Assembly: GCA_030427485.1 (NCBI GenBank) | Contig: JAUICG010000006.1 | Span: 124,001 to 188,000, forward strand | Direction of reading: 5' to 3' | DNA: 64,000 nucleotides | Origin: Gammaproteobacteria bacterium | GTDB lineage: Bacteria > Pseudomonadota > Gammaproteobacteria > Pseudomonadales > Halieaceae | Shown: piece after piece, positions 25,797 to 35,152 of the stretch | Numbering within the stretch: the first letter of the stretch is position 1 | How the letters are laid out: each line of letters opens with the position of its first letter | The notes under the pieces: model-generated | Database searches by the model: none | The model's input: the letters and a program-made list of their open reading frames with translations, nothing else | What the model was told of the DNA's origin: nothing | Made by a program: the position numbers and the translations under genes

Positions 25797-26831
25797 CTAT
25801 CCTGTCTTCAATGCAGCCGGCACCGCCAGGGTGGCCGAGCCGGACGTGTGATAACCCAGGCGATTCCTGCCGCTGAACGCCACCGTCACGCCAGCTTCCG
25901 TCGACCCCGTTTCAATACCGAGCACCTCGCCTTCCATTACCATCACATCACCGGGAAAATTGGGCGCCAGCAGGTTGAATTGTATGGTTTTCAGGCGACT
26001 GCCCGCCCCCGCCCAGTCACTGAGGTAGCGGGCCGAGAGCCCGCTGGTCGTCAGTATATTCATAAAGATATCGGGCATCCCGGCCGCCCTGGCAGCCGGC
26101 AGGTTATGGTGCACCGGTATAAAATCCTGGGTGGCTATCGCCCCGCCCACAATCAGTTTGTGCGTGATGGGTATATGCAGTACCGGCAGGGCGTCCCCGA
26201 TGTTGAGCGCGGCAACGTCAATATCGCGGAAGTCCGTCTGCCACACATCGTCGTCTGCGGCATGCGGCGCCGAAACCGGTGTTGCACCCGCCGCATCCGC
26301 AGACCCGGCGGACGCGTCATTCGACTGGCCGGCGGGTGGCCGGTACTGGAAATAAGTGATCAGTGCGTCAGCAAAATGTGTTTCATCCAGGGTCAGGTAT
26401 TCCACCTGCTCCGTCACGAAATAACCGGTACCCAGTCGCGTGGCCTTGCGGTCACTGATGTTCACCACACTGGTGAAATGCTTCGCGCGCTCCCCCACCC
26501 GCAGGTAGTGGTGAAAGCTGATATCGTAACTGACAGCGACGTTCGCGGGGTAACCCAACGCCCGCATTTCATCGAACACCCGGTACGGCGGGGCAGCGGT
26601 GGAACCCGGCGCATACCTGTCGTTGATATCCCGCATCGTCCACATCTGCATCATCGCCGGCGGCGCGATCTGGTTTTCGCCGTTCTGGTAGCTGGGATTC
26701 CTGTCGCCCATCGCGGAACACCACTGCCAGATCTGCGTGGCACTCACAGGGTTGTGGCTGAGGTAGGGCCCCAGGCGCTGCCCCTTCAGGGTCTGCAGCA
26801 GTTGTTGTTCTTCGTCGCTGGCCTTTGACAT
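25797..26831 (-). CDS. Double hot-dog (MaoC/FAS1-like) dehydratase
   Basis: A 344-residue protein with two hot-dog domains. The N-terminal half (about 10-170) resembles FAS1-type dehydratase domains without an evident catalytic pair. The C-terminal half (about 200-340) is MaoC-like with the hydratase Asp and His in ATQDFIPVHHN. The Ala/Ser/Asp-rich linker (about 170-195) separates them. Such proteins hydrate or dehydrate 2-enoyl-CoA, including steroid side-chain or other bulky acyl-CoA esters. It is followed at 10 bases by an SDR, consistent with consecutive beta-oxidation-like steps. Confidence 0.88.
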   Translation of the reverse strand: MSKASDEEQQLLQTLKGQRLGPYLSHNPVSATQIWQWCSAMGDRNPSYQNGENQIAPPAMMQMWTMRDINDRYAPGSTAAPPYRVFDEMRALGYPANVAVSYDISFHHYLRVGERAKHFTSVVNISDRKATRLGTGYFVTEQVEYLTLDETHFADALITYFQYRPPAGQSNDASAGSADAAGATPVSAPHAADDDVWQTDFRDIDVAALNIGDALPVLHIPITHKLIVGGAIATQDFIPVHHNLPAARAAGMPDIFMNILTTSGLSARYLSDWAGAGSRLKTIQFNLLAPNFPGDVMVMEGEVLGIETGSTEAGVTVAFSGRNRLGYHTSGSATLAVPAALKTG

Positions 26832-26922
26832 AAAAGTACCGGATCAGTATTCCCGAATTGCCTGCGCACACTGTACGACAAAAACCGCGAGGCTGTAATC
26901 GATGTTGGCGCGCACTACCGTG

Positions 26923-27675
26923 TCAGCCAAGATTGGCCTGCCCACCGTCCAGCGCAATACTCTGGCCGTTCACATAGGCCGAAGCGCCAGAACACAGCAT
27001 CACGACGAAGCGACCGATATCCTGCTCACAATCCCCCACGCGCCGCTGCGGAATGGTGGCGACAAACGCCGCGGCTTCCTCGGGACGGTTTTCCATCCAC
27101 CACTTGAGTCCCGGTGACTCGGCATGGGGCAGAATCACGTTGGTGCGAATACCCTCGGCACCCCACTCACAGGCGGCCGCCCGGGTCAGTGCGCGAATGG
27201 CCTCCTTGGTGGCGGCATAGGCACCGTAGCCCGTCATGTCCCAGCGCATGCCGGCGGAACTCGCCAGGTTGACAATGCAGCCATCGCCGCGCAGGTGCGG
27301 CCGGCAGAGTTTCATCAGGCGGAACGTCGCCAGCGGACCGGACTCCCATCCGGCACTGAAGCGCTCATCGCTGACCTCCTCAAGCGTACCGAGCGGCACC
27401 TCGTGCGCATTGTTTACCAGAATCTGTAAACCGCCGAAGTGATTGAGTACCGTCGCCAGGCAGTGCTCCATCGAGTCCAGCGATTTTACGTCGCACACAA
27501 CCGGCAGCGCGTCGCCGCCTCGCTGCCGAATAAGCGCACAGGTAGTCTCCAGTTTTTCCAGCGTGCGACCGGTGACTGCCACACGCGCGCCTTCGGCGGC
27601 CAGGGCAAGTGCGATACCCTGGCCCACGCCCTGTCCCGCGCCCGTCACAAGCGCTGTTTTTCCTTCCAGTAACAT
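26923..27675 (-). CDS. Short-chain dehydrogenase/reductase
   Basis: A 250-residue classical SDR with TGAGQGVG near residue 12, NNAHE near 88, and active-site YAATK after LASSAG. GGGAGAAG precedes the ATG at 27675. It lies 91 bases upstream of the dehydratase gene on the same strand and is probably in the same unit (SDR, dehydratase, SDR). The end IALDGGQANLG is typical for the family. Substrate unknown. Confidence 0.92.
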   Translation of the reverse strand: MLLEGKTALVTGAGQGVGQGIALALAAEGARVAVTGRTLEKLETTCALIRQRGGDALPVVCDVKSLDSMEHCLATVLNHFGGLQILVNNAHEVPLGTLEEVSDERFSAGWESGPLATFRLMKLCRPHLRGDGCIVNLASSAGMRWDMTGYGAYAATKEAIRALTRAAACEWGAEGIRTNVILPHAESPGLKWWMENRPEEAAAFVATIPQRRVGDCEQDIGRFVVMLCSGASAYVNGQSIALDGGQANLG

Positions 27676-27736
27676 GCCGCTTCTCCCATTTTTTCACACT
27701 GACGGTCCAGCATAGTCGTTATGCCCCGCGGGTCCC

Positions 27737-27773
27737 AAAAAAAAGCCGCACCCGATCCAGGCACGGCAAAAAA
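27737..27773 (-). terminator. Bidirectional-looking intrinsic terminator after the TonB receptor
   Basis: On the minus strand GCCGTGCC-tggatcg-GGTGCGGC is followed by eight T; two inner pairs are G-T. On the plus strand the stem also carries A and T-rich flanks. It ends the receptor transcript ahead of the next minus-strand gene. Confidence 0.65.
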
Positions 27774-27846
27774 GACCCGCAAAGGGGTTCGGAAACGGGA
27801 GACAGCCCGTGGCGATCGCGCTCCCGGCATGCATCCCGTCGACGGA

Positions 27847-30393
27847 TCAGTACTCGTAGGCCACTTCAATACCGTAGGTACGCGGATCGCCGTAGTTCTG
27901 CGTGATCAGGCCAACCTCATTGCCAAAGTTGACCCCGTAGAGCGCATAGTCCTCGTCCGTGAGGTTCTTGCCCCATAGCGTGAAGCGCATTATCCCGTCA
28001 CCCACTTCCACGTTTTCGAGACTGAGGCGGGCATCCACCAGGGTGCGCGCATCCATTTCGCGGTTCTCATAGAGTACCGGCACAGTGGGACCACCGCGGC
28101 TGACCGCGACCAGCGCCGGATAGGCCGCGGCCGCATACCACTCATCCTGCCAGTTCAGGTTGAGGTAACCGGTTACCTCACCCCAGGAAGTACGCGCGAA
28201 GACGTAGTCGGCGTACAGATTAAACTGGTTGTCGGGCGAGCCGCCGCGCTCCGCGTAATCCTTGCCGATGAAGCAATCGCCTGGGTCGAGGGAGCCGCAC
28301 AAATCGGGAAACTCATCGAAGTCACCGTGGATATAGGCGTAGCTCGCGCCTACGATCAGGTCATCGATCGGCGCCACCAGCACTTCCAGTTCCCCGCCCC
28401 AGCGTTCCGCCTTACCGGCGTTGGTAATAAAGGTCGTAGGGCCGGTATCGGAGGTTTCGATCAGGCTCACCTGCAGTTCATCGTAGGTGTAGGTGTACAC
28501 CGCGGCGTTGATACGCAGACGGCTGTCCCACAACTCGCTTTTAACGCCGAGTTCATACTGGTCTATGGTTTCCTCGTCGAAGGGTGCGCTGTTGAACGAC
28601 TCGCCATTGAAGCCGCCGCTGCGGTAACCATTGCCGTAGCGGAAGTAGGTGTTGATCTCATCCGTCGCCTGGTAGGCGACGGTGAAGCTGCCGCTCACGT
28701 TGTCGAACGACTTGTCATTACTGGCCTGCATCGCGGGCGTTGTCCCCGACAATGCGCCAACCTGCTCACCAAAGTCCCAGTCGATATCCTTGTCCTCTTC
28801 CGTGTAGCGCAGGCCCGGAGTAAAGGACAATCGACTATCCAGCCAGCCGGGTGTCCAGGTGGCCTGGCCGTAGACTGCCCAGGCCTCGGTAGTCATCTTG
28901 TAACGGGCATCCCCAATGGGCGCCACCGGCACCAGCGAGAGCGACGTCCGATTGTATTTCGCCGTATCGTCGAAGTAGTACAAACCGCCGACATATTCCA
29001 ACTGCTCGGTGGAGCCTATGATCTGGAATTCCTGCGAAAACTGGTCGTAATCCGACTGGCTGTTCTGCGAGAAATGCAGTGCGCCTCCCTGTGCATCTAT
29101 CTCGTTCCAGAAGGCGTCTACCGGGAGAAACGGCAGATTGACGCCACCAGATGCTCCGTATATCGATCCCAGGGTCAAATGTGCAAAATCATTCCAGGCG
29201 GCGATACCGTCGGCGTTGTTTCTGCTGTCAATGGAGTCTATATCACCCCGTGCCTTGGTCGTGCTGTCGCGATAGCCGGTAATTGACTTGAAGGTGATGT
29301 CGTCCTTATCCCAGGCCACTGTGAGCCCGTGCCCGTCGACGTCCGATTTGGAACGCGGCGTGATATCTATGCCACCGCTGTTGCGGCGGCCCTCGCCAGC
29401 GCCAAGGCTCTCCTGGTAAACACCGATCGTTTTTTCCAGGGAGGGTATCCAGCGCGAGGCGATACGCGGGTCCGTACCGGGCGCGGCGGCCCAGCCCTGC
29501 GCCTGCGCCAGGGTTCCCTGTAACGTGGCAATCCTGTCCGTGCCAGCGGCGCCCACCGGGTTGAAGCCGACGACCGCGTCGAGATTGTTTACCTCGTCCA
29601 GTTGGGAGCCGTCATAGGCGTAATCGACCCGCAGGTTTTCCGACACATCCCAGGCCAGGCCGACACGCCACGCCTGGCGATCGAGATCGTTAAAATCATC
29701 ACCGTTCGTTGTGTTGGAGTAGAAGCCGTCCCGGTCTCGCGTCTGCACGCCGAAGTTGGCCGCAAGCTGACCCGCGCCGACCCCGACCTGCCCGATGGAG
29801 GGTGTATCGACATTGATCTGGGCGCCGTAATAATCGTGGTTGCCGACCGAGCCGATAGCCCGCACACCGAACTCGCCAGTGGGCTTGCGGGTAATGTAGT
29901 TTACCGCGCCACCGGTGGAGTTGCGCCCATACAGGGTACCCTGCGGGCCGCGCAGCACTTCGATCCGCTCTAGTTCCGCCACGTCGACGGATACGCCGGT
30001 CATTTTCCCGAGGTAGACGCCATCCAGATAGATCCCGACGGCAGGGTCAAGTGACAGGTTCGAGGGGGAACCACCCGAGACGCCGCGAATCGACAGGCTG
30101 GTGTTTCCCCGGCTGCCCGGCGCGGTAAAGCCGCCCACGCTGGGAATCTGGCCGAGCAGGTCCGCAACGTTTGAAATGCCGCGCTGCTCGATATCTTTCT
30201 CGCTGAACGCGGTGATGGCGATGGGCACTTCCTGCAGGCTTTCTGTGCGCTTCTCAGCGGTCACGACGACCTCTTCCAGCATTGTGCCGGATGGAGAGGG
30301 TTGTTGAGCCTGTGCCGGCAGAACTACCCCGGCGAGGAGCGCAGAGACGGCAAAAGTCAAGGGGTGTATGGGGGATAGCGGACGCGATGACAT
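27847..30393 (-). CDS. TonB-dependent outer-membrane receptor
   Basis: An 848-residue receptor. A signal peptide ends at AQAQQPSPSG. The Ton-box-like stretch LEEVVVTAEKR opens the mature protein, followed by the plug domain (about 50-165, with VEVLRGPQGTLYGRNSTGG-type ending) and a 22-strand beta-barrel closing with an aromatic C-terminal residue (GIEVAYEY). This is the large subfamily used by marine gammaproteobacteria for uptake of bulky organic compounds as well as iron chelates; nothing here indicates iron. AGAGGT precedes the ATG. A 40-bp element shared with a 3-alpha-HSD-like gene lies 117 bases upstream. Confidence 0.95.
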   Translation of the reverse strand: MSSRPLSPIHPLTFAVSALLAGVVLPAQAQQPSPSGTMLEEVVVTAEKRTESLQEVPIAITAFSEKDIEQRGISNVADLLGQIPSVGGFTAPGSRGNTSLSIRGVSGGSPSNLSLDPAVGIYLDGVYLGKMTGVSVDVAELERIEVLRGPQGTLYGRNSTGGAVNYITRKPTGEFGVRAIGSVGNHDYYGAQINVDTPSIGQVGVGAGQLAANFGVQTRDRDGFYSNTTNGDDFNDLDRQAWRVGLAWDVSENLRVDYAYDGSQLDEVNNLDAVVGFNPVGAAGTDRIATLQGTLAQAQGWAAAPGTDPRIASRWIPSLEKTIGVYQESLGAGEGRRNSGGIDITPRSKSDVDGHGLTVAWDKDDITFKSITGYRDSTTKARGDIDSIDSRNNADGIAAWNDFAHLTLGSIYGASGGVNLPFLPVDAFWNEIDAQGGALHFSQNSQSDYDQFSQEFQIIGSTEQLEYVGGLYYFDDTAKYNRTSLSLVPVAPIGDARYKMTTEAWAVYGQATWTPGWLDSRLSFTPGLRYTEEDKDIDWDFGEQVGALSGTTPAMQASNDKSFDNVSGSFTVAYQATDEINTYFRYGNGYRSGGFNGESFNSAPFDEETIDQYELGVKSELWDSRLRINAAVYTYTYDELQVSLIETSDTGPTTFITNAGKAERWGGELEVLVAPIDDLIVGASYAYIHGDFDEFPDLCGSLDPGDCFIGKDYAERGGSPDNQFNLYADYVFARTSWGEVTGYLNLNWQDEWYAAAAYPALVAVSRGGPTVPVLYENREMDARTLVDARLSLENVEVGDGIMRFTLWGKNLTDEDYALYGVNFGNEVGLITQNYGDPRTYGIEVAYEY

Positions 30394-30509
30394 AATTCTA
30401 CCTCTCTGTAGTTATAGGGCCGTTAAATAAGCGGATTTCAGTGCCGAACACATCCGGCCACTCACATCGGCAATACGGGGAAGAATCTAACCCGTCTGAA
30501 AACCGCGGG

Positions 30510-30549
30510 ACACGGCAATTCAGACCAGTTTTATGAACAAATCGGTTCA
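30510..30549 (-). promoter_or_regulatory. Shared 40-bp regulatory element, copy 1
   Basis: This 40-base stretch is identical at 37 positions to 33719-33758 and contains the same palindrome TGAACAAATCGGTTCA (30534-30549; half-sites TGAAC and GTTCA, spacer 6). It sits 117 bases upstream of the TonB receptor start, in the same orientation as the second copy has relative to its gene. This is the pattern of an operator or activator site of a common regulator. Confidence 0.7.
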
Positions 30550-30621
30550 CTCGTTCCCGCGTGACGCGAGGGACAATAGAACGCGCTGTATCGCTGACCT
30601 CGCCGGGCGTGCGCGTCACAA

Positions 30622-32742
30622 TCAATCGATCGCGACGGCCAGTTCCGCGGCTGACTCGATAGCGCCTTCTATGTAGGAGATTCCAGTGCAATCACCCACG
30701 GTGTGGGTCCTGAACCCGGCACTGCGCAGTGCATCCGCCAGCGCGGTATCGCCGCTGGCACCCTGTGCGACGATGACGTGGTCGGCAGGGAAGCTGCGCT
30801 GTTGATTGCGATAGTTGCGGTAACTCACCTGGTGATCGCCGATAGCAATGTCACCGGCCTTGTTTATCATTGTCACGCCGAGGTGCCGGAGCTCCGACAA
30901 CAGGCGCAGCCGCCGCACCAGATACAGGCCTTTACCGGCTTTACTCGCAGCGTCGATCACCGTAACTTCGCGGCCGCGCTGCGCCAGGAATTCCGCCAGT
31001 TCCAGGCCCACCAACTCGGCGCCAATAATGGTGATGCGCTTTCCCAGCGGCATGAACGCGCGCGAGGCGATCCGCACCAGTCCGGGGTGACCGGTAAGCC
31101 CGCTTTTTGCACCCAGTGACACCATCAGGCGTGTGAAAGCGGTGGTTTTCCTGCGCAGTTGGGGATGCTCCTGCGACAGGATCAACGCGCGCATTTCATC
31201 GCCGCTGAACACAAAATCCTGCTCGCTGCCGGCAATCGCGGGCATGTCCCGCCTGCCGCCGGTCGCGACCACCACTTCTTCGACGCCCAGGTGCTTCAGC
31301 ATCTCAACCGTGGCGGTGGTATTCAGATGCACCTCTACAGCGGACTGCCGGATCTGCGCACTCAACCAGTTCAGCAAGCGCTCATTCGGCGGGTAGGCGA
31401 TACTGGCAAACTGCAATGTGCCGCCAAGCCGCTTGCCACTCTCGAATAAACTGACACGGTGGCCGCGAAGGGCCAGGCGACGCGCCGCTTCCATCCCGCC
31501 CGGCCCGCCACCGATAACGGCGATATGCCGGGGCCGATCAGTGGCTATCAGCGCGCGTTCACGCTCGGAGGCGGTTTCCGGATTGACCGCGCACTTGACC
31601 GGCTGCAGGAGATAAATCCGGGTGACGCAGCAGTAACAATACACGCAGGGACGAATGTGCTCCGGGGTGCCGGCGACCATCTTGTTGGGCAGGTCCGGGT
31701 CGGCCAGGACTTTGCGACCCAGGGCAATAAAATCGAAATCACCGGCCGCGATGTGCCGATCGGCGGATTCCGGTTCGATTCGCCCGGCGGTAATCACCGG
31801 CACCGGTACCGCATTTTTTATCGCAATGGCATTGGCCACCAGCCGCTCCGGCGTGTGCGGAATATTGGACTCCGAATGCAGGGCGCCCACGCTGACATCA
31901 TGGTAAGCAGATACGTTGATTGCATCCGCGCCGCTGGCTGCCACCAGTTTCGCGGTCGCTATCGCATCGCTCAGGGTGATGCCTTCCGCTTTCCCGAATT
32001 CGCCGGAATCCAGTTTCACCCAGAGCGGGAACTCACTGCCTACCCGGGCACGAATGGCAGCTATGATTTCCAGCAGCAGCCGCGCCCGGTTTTCCAGCGA
32101 TCCGCCGTAGTCGTCATCGCGCTGGTTCGTGGCGGGCGACAGAAACTCGGAGATGATATAGCCGTGGCCGCCGTGAATCTCGATGGCGTCAATACCGGCA
32201 CTCCGGGCACGCACGGCGGCCGCCGCAAATTTTTCCACCAGCGTCCTTATGTCATCTTGCGTCATCACGTGCAGCTGCGGCGCTGGCGCGGCGGTGTCGA
32301 ACATCTCCCGCAACTCGGTGTCCAGCATACCCTGTTCCAGATCGGACCTCGCGGGAGCGGGAAAGGAGGGCACCCAGAGCGGCCTGCCTTCCCTGCTATC
32401 CTGGGCTGCGACAAGACCCGCATGATGCAGTTGCACAGCGACTTTCGCGCCATGCTGGTGTACCGCGTCAGCCAAGCCCCGTAAACCGGGAATATGGCGA
32501 TCTTCTGAAATGGCGATTTGCCGCGGCTGGTTGCCGCCGTGCGGCCATGCGACACCGGCTACACCCAGTACGACCAGGCCGACACCGCCGCGCGCCTGCC
32601 GCTCGTGGAAGGCCGTTATCCGCTCCCCGCAGCTGCCATCGGCCTCCGCCAGGTTTACACCCATCGCGGAAACCACCATTCTGTTCTTCAGATGGAGTGT
32701 GCCGATACGACCCGGTGCGGTGATATGAGAATATGTGCGCAT
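30622..32742 (-). CDS. FMN/FAD/Fe-S oxidoreductase of the dienoyl-CoA reductase / TMADH family
   Basis: A 706-residue multidomain flavoenzyme. Residues about 1-350 are an OYE-type FMN barrel (HLKNRMVVSAMG, EIHGGHGYIISEF, NQRDDDYGGS). A [4Fe-4S] site follows as CVYCYCC then 11 residues then C, the spacing of trimethylamine dehydrogenase. The C-terminal half binds FAD (AVIGGGPGGMEAA) and NAD(P) (IIGAELVGLELAEF). Such enzymes pass hydride from NAD(P)H through FAD and Fe-S to FMN and reduce or desaturate conjugated enones; BaiCD/BaiH of bile-acid metabolism and FadH belong here. It lies 228 bases upstream of the TonB receptor gene on the same strand. Confidence 0.94.
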   Translation of the reverse strand: MRTYSHITAPGRIGTLHLKNRMVVSAMGVNLAEADGSCGERITAFHERQARGGVGLVVLGVAGVAWPHGGNQPRQIAISEDRHIPGLRGLADAVHQHGAKVAVQLHHAGLVAAQDSREGRPLWVPSFPAPARSDLEQGMLDTELREMFDTAAPAPQLHVMTQDDIRTLVEKFAAAAVRARSAGIDAIEIHGGHGYIISEFLSPATNQRDDDYGGSLENRARLLLEIIAAIRARVGSEFPLWVKLDSGEFGKAEGITLSDAIATAKLVAASGADAINVSAYHDVSVGALHSESNIPHTPERLVANAIAIKNAVPVPVITAGRIEPESADRHIAAGDFDFIALGRKVLADPDLPNKMVAGTPEHIRPCVYCYCCVTRIYLLQPVKCAVNPETASERERALIATDRPRHIAVIGGGPGGMEAARRLALRGHRVSLFESGKRLGGTLQFASIAYPPNERLLNWLSAQIRQSAVEVHLNTTATVEMLKHLGVEEVVVATGGRRDMPAIAGSEQDFVFSGDEMRALILSQEHPQLRRKTTAFTRLMVSLGAKSGLTGHPGLVRIASRAFMPLGKRITIIGAELVGLELAEFLAQRGREVTVIDAASKAGKGLYLVRRLRLLSELRHLGVTMINKAGDIAIGDHQVSYRNYRNQQRSFPADHVIVAQGASGDTALADALRSAGFRTHTVGDCTGISYIEGAIESAAELAVAID

Positions 32743-32859
32743 GTGCGAATACTAGCCGGAAGGGGGTATTTGGACAGAGCCACACAGTTCAGATTAATGA
32801 ACATTAGCATTCGCGCGCCGTGCAGGCACCCCGGCCAAGTCCCGTAGAGAGCGGCCTGC

Positions 32860-33624
32860 TTAAAAGCGGTCAGGACGGAAGGAGGCATCGTGCCCGCCGT
32901 CCACGAAGAGTACCGAACCGGAAATGAAACTCGCCTTGTCGCTCAACAGGAACAGTACCGCGTTGGCCTGGTCCTCTGCCCTACCGGCGCGGCGGATGGG
33001 AATCGAGGCCTTGAAAGCCCTGATCGCATCACCGTACTCCGGGCTCTCTTCCCCGGCAGCCGTCATTCCCGTCTCGGTGTAGCCCGGTGCAATGGCATTC
33101 ATGCGTATACCCTCAGCGGCGTAAGCGGCATTTTCGCGTCGCATCCAGCGGGCCAGTGCCTGCTTGCCGCCGCCATACAGAACCTGACCGTGCAGGGTAT
33201 CCGCAAATTGCGCAGCAGCGGCCCTGTCACCGGCCAGCAGTGCGTCCATGTACTGCGTGTCGTAGTCAGTCATCTGCGCTGAGTTGGAGCTGACCAAAAC
33301 AATCGCGCCGCGCTTCTGTCGCAATTGCGGGCGCAGGCCCTCCACGAGGCTGACCGTGCCGAAGAAATTGACCAGCGGCAATAGCGTTTTTCTGGGTACG
33401 TCCGGCCCCAGGCCGGCGCATGGCACCAGTCCGTCGAGCCCATCAGCGGCCTGTTCGCGCACCCTGCGCACGACCTCAGCGCACTGCGACTCGTCAGACA
33501 GGTCCGCATTGATATCCGCGCCCCGCAGATCGACGGTAATCACCTCGTGACCGGCGTCCCGCAGCTGCTGCGTCACGGCCTTGCCAATGCCACTGGCGGC
33601 ACCTGTTACTGCATACATTCCCAT
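32860..33624 (-). CDS. 3-alpha-hydroxysteroid dehydrogenase-like SDR
   Basis: A 254-residue SDR. Its layout follows Comamonas 3-alpha-HSD/carbonyl reductase rather than classical SDRs: short N-terminal TGAASGIG, the early turn to a DLR motif, LVPCAGLGP in place of NNAG, a long insertion before the active site, and YGGGK as catalytic YxxxK. The end FVDGGHDASFRPDRF also matches that group. The start is put at 33624 because GAGGA lies six bases before it; ATG codons at 33630 and 33618 are alternatives. A 40-bp element shared with the TonB receptor gene is 95 bases upstream. Steroid activity is inferred from family resemblance only. Confidence 0.88.
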   Translation of the reverse strand: MGMYAVTGAASGIGKAVTQQLRDAGHEVITVDLRGADINADLSDESQCAEVVRRVREQAADGLDGLVPCAGLGPDVPRKTLLPLVNFFGTVSLVEGLRPQLRQKRGAIVLVSSNSAQMTDYDTQYMDALLAGDRAAAAQFADTLHGQVLYGGGKQALARWMRRENAAYAAEGIRMNAIAPGYTETGMTAAGEESPEYGDAIRAFKASIPIRRAGRAEDQANAVLFLLSDKASFISGSVLFVDGGHDASFRPDRF

Positions 33625-33718
33625 ACTCATTCCTCGTCCGACGACAGAATACCCGACTTCGGTTTATGTTTTTCCCGCAAGTCCGGGACAAAAGTATGCG
33701 CGGTTCAAACGATGCCAG

Positions 33719-33758
33719 ACACGGCAATGCAGGCCAGATTTATGAACAAATCGGTTCA
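33719..33758 (-). promoter_or_regulatory. Shared 40-bp regulatory element, copy 2
   Basis: This matches 30510-30549 at 37 of 40 positions, including an identical TGAACAAATCGGTTCA at 33743-33758. It lies between the AraC-type gene stop (33855) and the HSD-like gene start. The three differences all fall outside the palindrome, as expected for a conserved protein-binding core. Confidence 0.7.
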
Positions 33759-33854
33759 GCCGGAAGGCGGCGAGCCTGATACCCCGTGCCGACAGGCGCA
33801 AGTTTTATCAGCAGAAAGACTGTCGGCGAAAACACCGGATTGGATCAGGCCCGA

Positions 33855-34940
33855 TCAGATTCGACCCAATGCCTGCATCCGATCCTTGTACGCCCTGGGG
33901 GTATAGCTGGTCCAGCTCTTGAAGGAGCGCACGAATGAACTCGGTTCAGTGAAGCCCAACAGTTCAGCGAGGTCCGCAACCCGGGCATCCTCGTACAACA
34001 GCTTGTCGATGGCCACCTCACAACGCACCTCGTCCTTTATCGCCTGGTAACTGGTTTTCTCCGCTTGCAGACGCCGCCTCAGGCTCGACTCCGACATGTA
34101 AAGCATCGAGGCGATGTCGGCGAAGGACGGCATGCCATTCGGCAAATCGATACTGATCAGGGACTTGATCGCGGCACTGGTGCTGGCCGGCAGCCTGTCC
34201 ACTGCGATCAGGTGATACACGCTGTTCTTGAGGAAATCCGCCAGCGACTCCGGCGTATGAACGACCCTGCGATCAAGCAGGCTTCGATCGAAGCTACAGG
34301 TGTTTTCACCGGCCTCGAAGTACACAGGACCGCCAATGGTACGCGCCAGGCTGTCGTGGTATTGCCTGTTCAGCGGCGGTGCGTCAATGCGCAGCTCTGC
34401 TCCGATCAATGCCTGGCCGACCAACCAGCCGCAAAGCGCATGCCAGACAATCAGTCCGGATGCGCGGGCGGCGGTCGGGCCGGAATCGACCCTGTCCCAG
34501 TCCTCCGGGATCAGCCCGGCGGTGGCATCTGAAATATCGATATCGTAGCGCAATTTGACGGTATCCGATCCCGGCTCCTCCAACAGGCGCATACGATAGC
34601 CGTTTCGTGCGTAAAGTAGCGCGTCCATACGCTGCGCGAGCCGCAGCGCATCGCCAAGCGTACGGCCGCCTATCATGCAGTGGCACATCAGGTCGAAACT
34701 CTCGCTTCCCAGGCCGGCACCCCAGGGCAAGCGCTGCTCCAGCTCCTGCATTTTCACCGCGGCGGCCTTGTACAACCGGGAGTAATGCAGAGCGGGTAGC
34801 GCATGGTCCGGCGCCAGTGCTTCAATGCGATCGAGCCGCAGCTCGACTGTCGCAGCCAGTGCCGCGGCATCGATACCGATTCGCGTCACGTAATCGAAGA
34901 GGCGCTGAAATTTCTTGGCGGAGACAGTGATTTCGACCAT
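33855..34940 (-). CDS. AraC family transcriptional regulator
   Basis: A 361-residue regulator with an OruR/arabinose-binding-like N-terminal domain (about 15-200) and a C-terminal double helix-turn-helix (about 255-350; VADLAELLGFTEPSSFVRSF and the terminal YKDR are typical). It is the gene immediately upstream of the HSD-like SDR and divergent from a membrane protein-SDR pair, so it is a candidate regulator for the 25-37 kb catabolic block. Whether it binds the shared palindrome is unknown; AraC proteins more often bind direct repeats. Confidence 0.93.
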   Translation of the reverse strand: MVEITVSAKKFQRLFDYVTRIGIDAAALAATVELRLDRIEALAPDHALPALHYSRLYKAAAVKMQELEQRLPWGAGLGSESFDLMCHCMIGGRTLGDALRLAQRMDALLYARNGYRMRLLEEPGSDTVKLRYDIDISDATAGLIPEDWDRVDSGPTAARASGLIVWHALCGWLVGQALIGAELRIDAPPLNRQYHDSLARTIGGPVYFEAGENTCSFDRSLLDRRVVHTPESLADFLKNSVYHLIAVDRLPASTSAAIKSLISIDLPNGMPSFADIASMLYMSESSLRRRLQAEKTSYQAIKDEVRCEVAIDKLLYEDARVADLAELLGFTEPSSFVRSFKSWTSYTPRAYKDRMQALGRI

Positions 34941-35152
34941 CGTTTTCTGGGCTGCGGGCAGTCCGATACTCTATTCCGGTTTAATTATTTTGACGGAAGT
35001 CTAGCATACAAGCTGCCTGACCGGATAAACCGCTGCACCGGCCGCACAGGTGAGCGAATATGTCCAGAAGTCTGGTCGCTTGAGTCCTATGCCGCCGCCT
35101 GACTGGCCATGCCATAATCCCTGACAACGACTGACTTCGGGTGCAGACAGCG

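Noticed and set aside
32787..32802. GTTCA-gattaa-TGAAC inverted repeat upstream of the Fe-S flavoenzyme gene
   Set aside because: The half-sites resemble those of the shared 40-bp element but are in the opposite (everted) order, and no flanking sequence matches, so I do not count it as a third copy.
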